The notes under the pieces were generated by a model. The model worked only from the letters and a program-made list of their open reading frames with translations. It did not search any database and had not been told where the DNA came from. A DNA stretch of 51,512 bases, from assembly GCF_001613385.1 (NCBI RefSeq), contig NZ_BDCG01000007.1:1-51512 (forward strand), read 5' to 3'. Positions 43,957-51,512 of the stretch are shown here, in pieces. How positions within the stretch are numbered: position 1 is the stretch's first letter; each line of letters begins with the position of its first letter. A program made the translations under genes and the position numbers. The DNA comes from Nocardia flavorosea NBRC 108225. GTDB lineage: Bacteria > Actinomycetota > Actinomycetes > Mycobacteriales > Mycobacteriaceae.

Positions 43957-45131
43957 CAGGCACCGCAGCACACCCGGTCGCGGACGAGGAGCGACTACGC
44001 CGGTGGCGCCTCGTTCTCGGCGGCGCGGCCGAGCCCGCGCTCGGCGAGCTCACCGGGGCCGGCGATGCGGCCGTCGACAAGGCGCTGGGGGCTGTGTACG
44101 ACACGAATCGCGGGGGCGGCCGGTCGAGCGGTGACCGGTCCGGTGGCCTCGGTCGATCGGCGCCACGGGTCGCCCGCTGGCTCGGCGATATCCGTACATA
44201 CTTCCCGTCGACCGTGGTCGAGGTGATGCAGCGGGATGCCGTGGACCGGCTCGGCCTCACCCAGTTGCTGCTCGAACCCGAACTCATGGAGGCGGTCGAA
44301 CCCGACGTTCATCTGGTCGGGACACTGCTCAGCCTGAACCGGGTGATTCCGGAGACCACCAAATCGACTGCCCGGATGGTGGTCGGGAAGGTGGTCGAGG
44401 AAATCGAGGAGCGGATCGCCGCCCGCACCGTCGCCGCGGTGAGCGGGGCACTCAACCGGGCCACCCGTACCACCCGGCCCAAACCCCGCGATATCGACTT
44501 CGACCGCACCATCCGCAAGAACCTCGCGAACTATCTGCCCGAGCAGCGCACCATCATCGCCGAACACCTGGTCGGGTACGGCCGGCGGTCGCAGGCGGTG
44601 CACCGTGACGTGATCCTGGCCATCGATCAATCCGGGTCGATGGCTTCCAGCGTCGTGTATTCCTCGGTGTTCGGCGCGGTCCTGGCTTCCATGCGCGCGC
44701 TACGCACCTCGCTGGTGGTTTTCGATACCGAGGTCGTCGATCTCACCGATAAGCTCAGCGATCCGGTCGATGTGCTGTTCGGTACCCAGCTCGGCGGCGG
44801 CACGTATATCAATCGCGCCATCGCCTATTGCGAGTCACTCATCACCCGGCCCACCGATAGCTTGTTCTTCCTGATCTCGGATCTCTACGAGGGCGGCGTC
44901 CGCGAGGAGATGCTGCGCCGGATCAACGCGATGAAGGAAGCCGGAGTGCAGGTGGTGGTGCTGCTGGCGCTCTCCGACGACGGCGCCCCGTCCTACGATC
45001 GCGAGAACGCCGCCGCACTGGCCGCGCTCGGCGTTCCCGCGTTCGCCTGCACTCCGGACCGTTTCCCGGATCTGCTGGCCGAAGCCCTCAACCGGGGCGA
45101 TCTCCGCCACTGGGGCACCGACGGAATGTAA
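43953..45131 (+). CDS. VWA-domain protein (YehP-like)
   Basis: A 392-residue protein with an N-terminal helical part and a C-terminal von Willebrand factor A domain. The metal-ion-dependent adhesion site is complete: DQSGSM (D225, S227, S229), Thr284 in GGGTYI and Asp310 in ISDLYEGG. The usual pairing of MoxR ATPases with VWA proteins suggests the ATPase remodels or loads this protein or its bound target. Its ATG overlaps the DUF5682 stop. It is the last gene of the SWIM-MoxR-DUF5682-VWA operon. Confidence 0.93.
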   Translation: MTGTAAHPVADEERLRRWRLVLGGAAEPALGELTGAGDAAVDKALGAVYDTNRGGGRSSGDRSGGLGRSAPRVARWLGDIRTYFPSTVVEVMQRDAVDRLGLTQLLLEPELMEAVEPDVHLVGTLLSLNRVIPETTKSTARMVVGKVVEEIEERIAARTVAAVSGALNRATRTTRPKPRDIDFDRTIRKNLANYLPEQRTIIAEHLVGYGRRSQAVHRDVILAIDQSGSMASSVVYSSVFGAVLASMRALRTSLVVFDTEVVDLTDKLSDPVDVLFGTQLGGGTYINRAIAYCESLITRPTDSLFFLISDLYEGGVREEMLRRINAMKEAGVQVVVLLALSDDGAPSYDRENAAALAALGVPAFACTPDRFPDLLAEALNRGDLRHWGTDGM

Positions 45132-45215
45132 CCCGACGGCCCGGTCGGCTGCACCGCAACCGCCAGGCTCCCCGGCCCCACCGCGGAGTGGAGAACGAGA
45201 CCCGAAGGGCCCCGA

Positions 45216-45253
45216 CCCCGCGCCGCCGGAGGCGGCGCCATAGATACAGCTCA
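45216..45253 (-). terminator. Stop-linked terminator module, copy 2 (ABC permease)
   Basis: On the minus strand the permease stop opens TGAGCTGTATCTATG, followed directly by the hairpin GCGCCGCC-TCC-GGCGGCGC (45220-45238). It can also serve the convergent VWA operon. Confidence 0.7.
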
Positions 45254-47779
45254 GATATCGGCGATAGCGGCCAATGGTGGGGTGCGGGCGGCACGCACGG
45301 CGGGCCAGAGCGCTGCCAGCACACCCACCACCGCGGAACCGATCAGCATGTACACCAGCTGATCCCACGGAACCGCGATCTGGTCCAGGCCGAGATCGCG
45401 CAGGGTGCGCAGGAATCCGACGCCGAGTCCCAGTCCGAGCACCGCACCGACGAGTGCGCCGAAGACCGCGATGAGCATGGATTCCAGATAGATGGTGCGC
45501 CGGACCTGCGAACGCTGGGTACCGACCGCGCGCAACATACCGATTTCGCGTCGTCGCTCCACCACCGACAGCGCGAGCGTGTTGACGATCCCGAGTACCG
45601 CGATCACCACCGCCAGGGCGAGCAGGCCGTACAGAATCGCCAGCATATTGTTGATCTGCTTCGCGTTCTCGCCCTTGAATTGCTCGCGATCCTGCACCTG
45701 GACGATCACGAATTCCTCGGTGGCCCGTTCCAGATCGGTTCGCATCGCGGCCAGATCGGCGTCGGGCGCCGCCCTGATCAGCACCGCGGCCTCGGTCCGC
45801 ATGGATACCGGCATCGCTTTTTCGTAGACCGCGGACGGTACGATCAGCGGCCCCAGTACCTGCGAATCCGCATACACACCGGACACGGTCAGCGGGATTT
45901 CGGCACCCCCCAGCGTGTTGATCACCAACTGTTCGCCGGCGCCGGTGCCGTGTTCGATCGCCTCGTCCTCGCTGAGCAGAATTTCCGATTCACCCAGTGA
46001 CGCTGTACCGCTGAGTATGTCGATATTCACGACCTGTTCGAGCGGGCCGTCCGGCGAGGTGCCGAATTCGTCGTCGTCGCCGATCCTCAGCGCTACCCCG
46101 CGTAGTCCGACGACGTCGGCGGCCGCGGGCACCTTCTCCCGGACCGCGTCGCTCGCGCCCGCCGGTACGCCCATCATCGGTGGCCCGGCGAGGACATAAT
46201 CGGCCTCCACGCCTTGATCGACGAGCCGGGAGATGCTGACCTTCGCCGATTCGCCCAGCATCCCGATCGCTGTGACCAGCATCAGCCCGAGGGTCAGCGC
46301 GAAGGCGGTCGCCGCGGTGCGCCGCGGATTGCGGATCGCATTGTTGCGCGCCATCTGCCCGATCGGACCGAACGGCCGGATCAACCAGCCGAGGCCGGCC
46401 AGTACGGGTCGCGACAATGCCGGGGCGGCGAACAGTACGGCGAGGATCAGCCCCAGTGCGCCGACCCCGACGACCGCCGCGGCGCCGCCGCCGGTGTTCC
46501 GCGCACCGAGCACCACCAGCACTACTCCCGCGACCGCGAGGACCGCGCCCGCGATCGTGCGCCCCCGCAGCGAATCGCCGGCGGAGGCGAACTCTTCGCG
46601 CATCGCCTGCACCGGCGGAATCCGGGACGCTCGCCGGGCCGGCGCGTACGCGCTCACCACGGTCACCAGCAACCCGACCGCGAAAGCCACCAGTACGGTG
46701 CGCGGCAGTACCGCCATGGTTCCGGTCGGCAGGCCGAGGTCGAAGGCGTTCAGCACCGCCGCCAATCCGTAGGCGAGTGCGATACCCGCGAACAACCCGA
46801 GCAGGCTGCCGATGACACCGACGATCAACGCTTCGGCGACCACCGAGCGGCCGACCTGCCCGCGGCCGGCGCCCACGGCGCGCAACAGTGCCAGTTCCCG
46901 TAGTCGCTGCGCCACCAGCATGGAAAAGGTGTTGTAGATGATGAAGGTGCCGACGATCAGCGCGATGGCGCCGAACGCGAGCAGGAAGTAGTTCAGGAAG
47001 TTCAGTGCCTCGGAGATTTCGGCCTTCATCTCCGCGCGGACCTGGTCGCCGTTCTGTGCCTTGTAGTCCGGGTAGAGCATGGACAACCGGTCGCGCAGGG
47101 TATCGCCGGGAACTCCCTCGGCCGCGATATCGAGGTAGGCGACGTGCGTACCGTCGGTGAACAGTTCCCTGGCCTGGGCCTCGGTGAACTGCACTCCGAT
47201 GAAACCGCCGGTATCGGTGGCCGGGGCGTAGAGCCCGGTGACGGTGACATCGATCGGACCGGGGTGGGAGGGCACCAGCACCTTGGTGCGATCCCCCACC
47301 GCGATACCTGCGCTTTCGGCGGCGCCGGTGTTGAGCGCGACCTGCCCCGGTTCGGCCGGCGGTACGCCCGCGACGAACGGGTCCGGTTGGGCGACCGATC
47401 GCTCGGGCGGCAGATAGGCCAGACCGAAGCTCGGCGCCCCGCCGGTCTGCACGGCCTTCTTTCCGGCCGGGTCGAGGAGCACCACCGAACCTTCGATACC
47501 GGGCGCCACGGTCCGGACGCCGTCCATGGCGGCCACATCGTCGACCACGTCCTGCGGGATACCGGGAGACTGCCGTTCCTCGGGACTCAACCGGACGTCC
47601 ACCCCGGCGGCTTCGCCTGCGAAAATCCCGTCGAAGGTGCGCTGCAGAGTATCGGTGAAGACAAAAGAGCCCGCGATGAACGCGGTTCCGAGCACCACGG
47701 ACAGCAGCGTGAGCGCCAGCCGGACCTTGTGTGCGGCGAGATTGCGCAGGGCGACCGTGCGCATCGGGTGTGCGGCCAC
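45251..47779 (-). CDS. ABC transporter permease, MacB/FtsX type
   Basis: An 842-residue permease with two FtsX-like domains in one chain. One transmembrane helix (about 20-40) precedes a large extracytoplasmic domain (~45-260), a cluster of three helices (~265-390), further helices (~410-475), a second external domain and a final three-helix bundle (~715-830). Both halves carry the typical LRAVGA/LRAVGT segment (ELALLRAVGAGRGQVGRS; IGMLRAVGTQRSQVRRT). Such exporters move lipids, lipoproteins or peptides out of the membrane. GTG 47779 follows AGGAG by eight bases. Its ATPase lies 73 bp upstream. Confidence 0.92.
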   Translation of the reverse strand: MAAHPMRTVALRNLAAHKVRLALTLLSVVLGTAFIAGSFVFTDTLQRTFDGIFAGEAAGVDVRLSPEERQSPGIPQDVVDDVAAMDGVRTVAPGIEGSVVLLDPAGKKAVQTGGAPSFGLAYLPPERSVAQPDPFVAGVPPAEPGQVALNTGAAESAGIAVGDRTKVLVPSHPGPIDVTVTGLYAPATDTGGFIGVQFTEAQARELFTDGTHVAYLDIAAEGVPGDTLRDRLSMLYPDYKAQNGDQVRAEMKAEISEALNFLNYFLLAFGAIALIVGTFIIYNTFSMLVAQRLRELALLRAVGAGRGQVGRSVVAEALIVGVIGSLLGLFAGIALAYGLAAVLNAFDLGLPTGTMAVLPRTVLVAFAVGLLVTVVSAYAPARRASRIPPVQAMREEFASAGDSLRGRTIAGAVLAVAGVVLVVLGARNTGGGAAAVVGVGALGLILAVLFAAPALSRPVLAGLGWLIRPFGPIGQMARNNAIRNPRRTAATAFALTLGLMLVTAIGMLGESAKVSISRLVDQGVEADYVLAGPPMMGVPAGASDAVREKVPAAADVVGLRGVALRIGDDDEFGTSPDGPLEQVVNIDILSGTASLGESEILLSEDEAIEHGTGAGEQLVINTLGGAEIPLTVSGVYADSQVLGPLIVPSAVYEKAMPVSMRTEAAVLIRAAPDADLAAMRTDLERATEEFVIVQVQDREQFKGENAKQINNMLAILYGLLALAVVIAVLGIVNTLALSVVERRREIGMLRAVGTQRSQVRRTIYLESMLIAVFGALVGAVLGLGLGVGFLRTLRDLGLDQIAVPWDQLVYMLIGSAVVGVLAALWPAVRAARTPPLAAIADI

Positions 47780-47852
47780 TATCGGGTCTCCTGTGTCGTG
47801 CGGGGAGACCCTGCACCCCGGTCGGTCCGGCGAATGGCAGCGGGTGGGCGAT

Positions 47853-48623
47853 TCACCGGGCCTCCAGCGCCTTCATGCGGTCCAGCACGGTGTCGGCTGT
47901 CGGATCGCGCATCTCGTCGACGATACGACCGTCGGCCAGGAAGATCACCCGGTCGGCGTACGCGGCGGCGGCGGGTTCGTGGGTGACGATGACAACGGTC
48001 TGGCCGAATTCGTCCACCGCCGCCCGCAGAATCGACAGCACCTCACCGGAGGACCGCGAATCGAGGTTGCCGGTCGGCTCGTCACCGAAGATGATTTCCG
48101 GTTTGCCTGCCAGCGCCCGCGCACACGCGACCCGCTGCTGCTGCCCACCGGACAGTTCGCTGGGCCGGTGGCCGAGCCGGTCCTCCAGGCCCAGCCGCTT
48201 CAGTACGGTCGCCAGCCATTCCGCCTCGGGCGGGCGACCGGCGATATCGAGCGGCAGGGTGATGTTCTCCAGTGCGGTCAGCGTGGGGACCAGGTTGAAT
48301 GCCTGGAAGACGAATCCGATCCGGTCCCGCCGCAAGGCCGTCATCTCCTTGTCGGAGAGATCGGTGAGTTCGGTGTCGCCGATCCGCACCTGCCCCGCAC
48401 TCGCCGAGTCCAACCCGGCCAGACAGTGCATGAGAGTGGATTTACCCGAACCGGACGGCCCCATGATGGCGGTGAATTCCCCGCGGGCGAAATCGACCGA
48501 TACCGCATCGAGGGCCGTGACCCGGGTCTCCCCGGACCCGTAGACCTTCGTCAGTTCGAGGGCACCGGCGGCGACGGCGGACGCGGAGCCGGCCGCATCC
48601 GTATCGACAGCATGAGCAGTCAT
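47853..48623 (-). CDS. ABC transporter ATP-binding protein (LolD/MacB type)
   Basis: A 256-residue ATPase. Walker A GPSGSGKST, Q-loop FVFQAFNLVPTLTALEN, signature LSGGQQQRVA, Walker B IIFGDEPTGNLD and H-loop VIVTHE are all intact. It is the MacB/LolD subclass that pairs with FtsX-like permeases such as the next gene. ATG 48623 is preferred; the frame is open for 12 more codons to 48659. The ~200-bp region upstream separates it from the kinase gene and should hold the promoter. Confidence 0.93.
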   Translation of the reverse strand: MTAHAVDTDAAGSASAVAAGALELTKVYGSGETRVTALDAVSVDFARGEFTAIMGPSGSGKSTLMHCLAGLDSASAGQVRIGDTELTDLSDKEMTALRRDRIGFVFQAFNLVPTLTALENITLPLDIAGRPPEAEWLATVLKRLGLEDRLGHRPSELSGGQQQRVACARALAGKPEIIFGDEPTGNLDSRSSGEVLSILRAAVDEFGQTVVIVTHEPAAAAYADRVIFLADGRIVDEMRDPTADTVLDRMKALEAR

Positions 48624-48825
48624 GGGTCCAGTCTGTCGGGCCGCGCGCTGCCGCGCCATCCGGGATACCCCTGACCCCGGGCCCCGCGCCGTCGTTCTCT
48701 GGTAGCGGGTGCATCCACCCGACGCCTTCGACCGACCCGGCCGTGAGGCATCTACATCACTCTTTCGAACAGCCCCACATTTGTCCCCACGGCACCGCCG
48801 AGTTCAGCAAAACCCTGGACAACCA

Positions 48826-48862
48826 CCCGCGCCGCCGGAGACGGCGCAATAGATACGGCTCA
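48826..48862 (-). terminator. Stop-linked terminator module, copy 3 (kinase)
   Basis: On the minus strand the kinase stop opens TGAGCCGTATCTATT, followed by a GCGCCG/CGGCGC hairpin (48829-48847). It is nearly identical to the module at 45216-45253. Confidence 0.7.
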
Positions 48863-50701
48863 GTTCAGTGGCGCGGACTTCCACCAGGTCACCATCTCGG
48901 GGATGGTGCCGACGATGCCGTCGGTGTACATCAGATACTGTGCCCGTTCCGGATGGTTGGTGAATACCGTGATCATCTTGGGGCCGTCGCTGTCCCAGGT
49001 GTAGTTGGTGTAGGTGCGGCTGCCGTTGGTTTCGCTGGTTTTCTCCGCCGTGGCGGGCAGGCCCTTGACGACCGAATCCACCTCGGCGGCGGAGTCGTAG
49101 ACGTAGATCCGGTAGAACGGGTCTTCGTTGTTACCGCCGCCGTAGCAACGCCACTGCCAGGCCCATTTCCCGAAATCCGGTTCGCCGTCGTCCGGGGTGG
49201 GGGTGTAGCCGTCGTCGGTTTCCCAGCATTTCGCGCCGTCGTAGCCGATTTCCTCGTCTTTGGTCGCGGGGACCATCCGGGGGAACTCTTTGCTGATCGA
49301 ATCCGCGTTGGCCGGAACCGGGGCGACGGTGGTCTGGGTGCTGGTGGTGGGCCCGGCCTGGTTGCCGCCGTCGTCGCCGCTGGAGGCGAGGGCCACGACA
49401 CCGATCACCACACCGATCAGCACCACGAGGCCGACACAGATGGCGACGATGAGCCCGGTATTCGATCTGGCCGGTGGCGGCCCGCCCTGCGGCATCTGCC
49501 CCATCGGCTGTGGGTAGCTGGTGGGCTGGGTGTAGGCACCCGAGCCGCCACCGTACGGCTGGGCGGGGTTCGGATATCCCGGCCCGCTCCCGTAGGGCTG
49601 CTGGTGCATATCTCCGCCGGGCCGTCCCATATCGACCGGCTGCTGCTGGAAACCGGCGGCGTACTGGGGCTGCTGTCCCTGCTGGGCGCCGCTGATGTAC
49701 GGCGGTGGCTGCTGGACACCACTGGCATACGGCTGAGCTTGGGTGCCGCTGGCATACGGCTGCGGCGCCGCGGTGCTCGGATACGGATTCGCGCCGCTGC
49801 TGTACGGGGCGTTCGGTGGCTGGTAGTTCGGGTTCACCGTGGTGGGCGGCGGCATTGCGGGTGAACTCGGGGAGGTCAGTGCTTGTTTCGCGGCCTCGGC
49901 GAACTCGCTGCACGACGCGAAGCGATCGTCGGGGCGTTTGGCCATCGCCTTGGCCAGCACCATATCGAGCGCCGGGGGCAGTTCGGGCCGGGCCGCGCTC
50001 AGCGACGGCGGCGGCGATTGCAGATGCCCCTGGATGACCCCGGCCGGGTTGGTCGAGGTGAACGGTCCGTTGCCGGTGAGCAGCCAATACAGCGAACACG
50101 CCAGCGAATACTGATCCGAGCGATGGTCCAGATCGGCGCCGGTGAGCTGTTCGGGCGAGGCATATGCCAGCGTGGCGGTGAACGTACCGGTCTGGGTGAG
50201 GTGCCCGGTATCGTCGCGTAGCCGCGCGATACCGAAATCGGTGAGGTAGACCCGTTCGCCGCGGCCGCCGGTGGACCGCGCCAGCAGGATGTTGGCCGGT
50301 TTGACGTCGCGATGCATCACACCCATGCCGTGGGCGTAGTCCAGCGCGGAAGCGGTTTCGGCGATGATCTGCACGGCCCGTTCCGGCGGCAGATTCTTCG
50401 GATCGACCGACGCGGCATCGATACCGTCGATGTACTGCATGGAGATCCACAGTTGCTCGTCCTCGAGCCCGCGGTCGTATACCGTCACGATATTGGGATG
50501 GTCCAGGCGGGCGACCAGATCGGCCTCCCGTTCGAATCTGGCGCGCACCTCCTTATCGAAGAACATCTCCCGATTCAGTAGTTTCAGCGCCGTCATCCGC
50601 GGCAGTCGCGGATGTTTCGCCAGGTAGACCGAGCCCATCCCACCCCGGCCGAGTTGCCGGTCGATGACATAGCCGGCGAAAACATCGCCGTTGGCCAGCA
50701 T
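48860..50701 (-). CDS. Membrane Ser/Thr protein kinase (PknB family) with novel extracellular domain
   Basis: A 613-residue kinase. The P-loop is GRGGMGSVYLA with ATP-contacting Lys40, the catalytic loop is HRDVKPANIL (Asp132), DFG is at 155-157 and ASPEQL ends the activation segment. A Pro/Tyr/Gln/Gly linker (280-412) with PYASG/PYISG repeats leads to one transmembrane helix (about 415-439). The extracellular part is ~170 residues with two Cys (KCWETDD, WRCYGG) and many Trp and Tyr; it is not a PASTA domain. ATG 50701 has GGAG six bases upstream; GTG 50707 is possible. It likely senses an envelope signal. Confidence 0.92.
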   Translation of the reverse strand: MLANGDVFAGYVIDRQLGRGGMGSVYLAKHPRLPRMTALKLLNREMFFDKEVRARFEREADLVARLDHPNIVTVYDRGLEDEQLWISMQYIDGIDAASVDPKNLPPERAVQIIAETASALDYAHGMGVMHRDVKPANILLARSTGGRGERVYLTDFGIARLRDDTGHLTQTGTFTATLAYASPEQLTGADLDHRSDQYSLACSLYWLLTGNGPFTSTNPAGVIQGHLQSPPPSLSAARPELPPALDMVLAKAMAKRPDDRFASCSEFAEAAKQALTSPSSPAMPPPTTVNPNYQPPNAPYSSGANPYPSTAAPQPYASGTQAQPYASGVQQPPPYISGAQQGQQPQYAAGFQQQPVDMGRPGGDMHQQPYGSGPGYPNPAQPYGGGSGAYTQPTSYPQPMGQMPQGGPPPARSNTGLIVAICVGLVVLIGVVIGVVALASSGDDGGNQAGPTTSTQTTVAPVPANADSISKEFPRMVPATKDEEIGYDGAKCWETDDGYTPTPDDGEPDFGKWAWQWRCYGGGNNEDPFYRIYVYDSAAEVDSVVKGLPATAEKTSETNGSRTYTNYTWDSDGPKMITVFTNHPERAQYLMYTDGIVGTIPEMVTWWKSAPLN

Positions 50702-51024
50702 GTCCACTCCAATTCCCGCCACGCTGCCGGGACCCACCGGCAGCAGTTGCGTAGACGAAAAACGTGACCGGACCGCAGCGGTTCGGTCACGCGAAATCAT
50801 CGAAACCATAGCAGGAGTCGATGCTGCGCCGACGGCTCTCGCCTCCGGGCAAAACCAGTACCCGGGACGCCCGGCGCGGGTATCGGCTTCGCCCGCTCGG
50901 CCCCCGCACGCGCACACCGCCGCCTCGGCCGTGGCCGGACCCGTTCCGGGCTCCACCCCGACGGGGTAACCGGCTTGTCGTTCCTGCAGGCGCCGCCGGA
51001 TCGTGAACTGTGCCGGCTACCCGG
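50702..51024. other. Intergenic stretch upstream of the kinase
   Basis: About 320 bp between the kinase start and the stop of the repeat-rich gene. The kinase promoter is expected here, but I can point to no clear element. Open frames have no family features. Confidence 0.5.
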
Positions 51025-51512
51025 TCAAGGTGCAGCGCCGGGGCGTGGTGGCGGACCGCCGAGATCGGGCGGGTCCGCGCCCGGGCGCCGGCGGAAGCCG
51101 GGCAGATCGATGACCGCGGGGTCGGCGGGTTCCGCGCGGGGCCGGTCGACCGGCCGTGGGAGGTCGCCGGGACCGCGGGTTCCGGGGCCGGGTGGCCGGA
51201 ATTCGTTCGGTGCAGGCGGGGGTTCTCCCGCGTTCGGCGGCGGGCGGTTCCCCGCGCCGCCGGACCGCGGGCCGCCGCCACGGGGGTGGCGGAATTCGCT
51301 GGACCCGTACGGCGGCGCCGCCGGACCCGGATGCCGGTATTCGCTGGAGGCGTGCCGCGGCGGAACCACACCGGTCTGGCGATATTCGGTGGATCGGTAC
51401 GGCGGCGCACCCCGCCCGCCCGGTTGCCCGAACTCTCCCGAACCGTAGCCGGGACCGCCGGGTCCGTGCCGCGGTCCGGGACGTAAACGCACCCCGGGCC
51501 CCGGCGGGCGCC
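51025..51512 (-). CDS. Repeat-rich Pro/Gly/Arg protein, C-terminal part (5' end outside window)
   Basis: The frame is open to the window edge and ends at 51025, giving at least 162 residues. It contains about four degenerate ~16-residue units built around YxSxE(F/Y)R: YGSGEFGQPG, YRSTEYRQTG, HASSEYRHPG and YGSSEFRHPR. A Pro-rich tail with IDLPGFRRRPG follows. An internal GTG at 51492 is a possible start, but the open frame suggests a longer protein. The composition resembles disordered linkers of actinobacterial envelope or signalling proteins. Coding status is moderately certain. Confidence 0.55.
   Translation of the reverse strand, partial: RPPGPGVRLRPGPRHGPGGPGYGSGEFGQPGGRGAPPYRSTEYRQTGVVPPRHASSEYRHPGPAAPPYGSSEFRHPRGGGPRSGGAGNRPPPNAGEPPPAPNEFRPPGPGTRGPGDLPRPVDRPRAEPADPAVIDLPGFRRRPGADPPDLGGPPPRPGAAP

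Noticed and set aside
45990..47816. Second minus-strand frame (608 codons) within the ABC permease
   Set aside because: Same strand but shifted frame, Arg-rich, no membrane helices; the 842-residue permease explains the DNA.
1..51512. CRISPR array, tRNA or rRNA genes, insertion sequences
   Set aside because: No regularly spaced repeats, cloverleaf sequences, rRNA segments or transposase features were seen on reading both strands.

Overview
The window is chromosomal DNA of a high-GC mycolic-acid actinomycete, most likely Nocardia or a close relative. Gene order and protein content follow the Mycobacterium tuberculosis block Rv3241c-Rv3268 closely: hpf, comF, lpqB, mtrB, mtrA, tmk, sahH, alkB, fbiA/fbiB, whiB2, an Rv3259-like gene, DUF3499, manB, tobH-like, manA, lcp, rmlD, wbbL, manC. 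The F420 genes and the rhamnose/mannose cell-wall genes support the assignment. The genus itself is inference from synteny and base composition. I saw no tRNA, rRNA, CRISPR array, insertion sequence or prophage.

Layout. 1-14 kb, mostly minus strand: hpf, comF-like, the mtrA-mtrB-lpqB envelope-signalling operon (MtrB carries a ~320-residue low-complexity tail), tmk, sahH, alkB with a TetR regulator but without the usual rubredoxin genes, then fbiA-fbiB-NUDIX as overlapping genes. 14-21.8 kb, plus strand: whiB2 behind a good promoter and a perfect actinobacterial SOS-box palindrome, a degenerate zincin, DUF3499, manB, tobH-like, manA and a cation transporter. 21.8-32.2 kb: FAD oxidoreductase, P450, TIGR03089 and LCP ligase (minus); rmlD-wbbL-manC (plus), making the rhamnose linker and GDP-mannose; then a type-B carboxylesterase (minus). 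32.3-37 kb: small housekeeping proteins (FmdB, SelW-like, YchJ) and a two-gene module of a Rad50-like ATPase plus a small helical protein.

37.4-45.1 kb, plus strand: the most system-like locus, four overlapping genes encoding a SWIM zinc finger fused to DUF5691, a MoxR-type AAA+ ATPase, a DUF5682 protein and a VWA protein. This is the actinobacterial counterpart of the poorly understood E. coli yehLMPQ operon. It lies divergent from the Rad50-like module, and the two share a 12-bp motif in their 481-bp intergenic region. 45.2-51.5 kb, minus strand: a MacB/FtsX-type ABC exporter, a membrane Ser/Thr kinase with an unusual extracellular domain, and the end of a repeat-rich protein cut by the window edge.

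Repeats and structures cut across the genes. A ~58-bp palindromic repeat that starts with ATG occurs upstream of sahH and again, partly duplicated, as the first codons of the DUF5682 gene. A stop-codon-linked terminator module (TGAGCYGTATCTAT plus a GC hairpin) ends three separate minus-strand genes. A ~75-bp direct repeat flanks the DUF3499 gene. Several long hairpins sit between operons.
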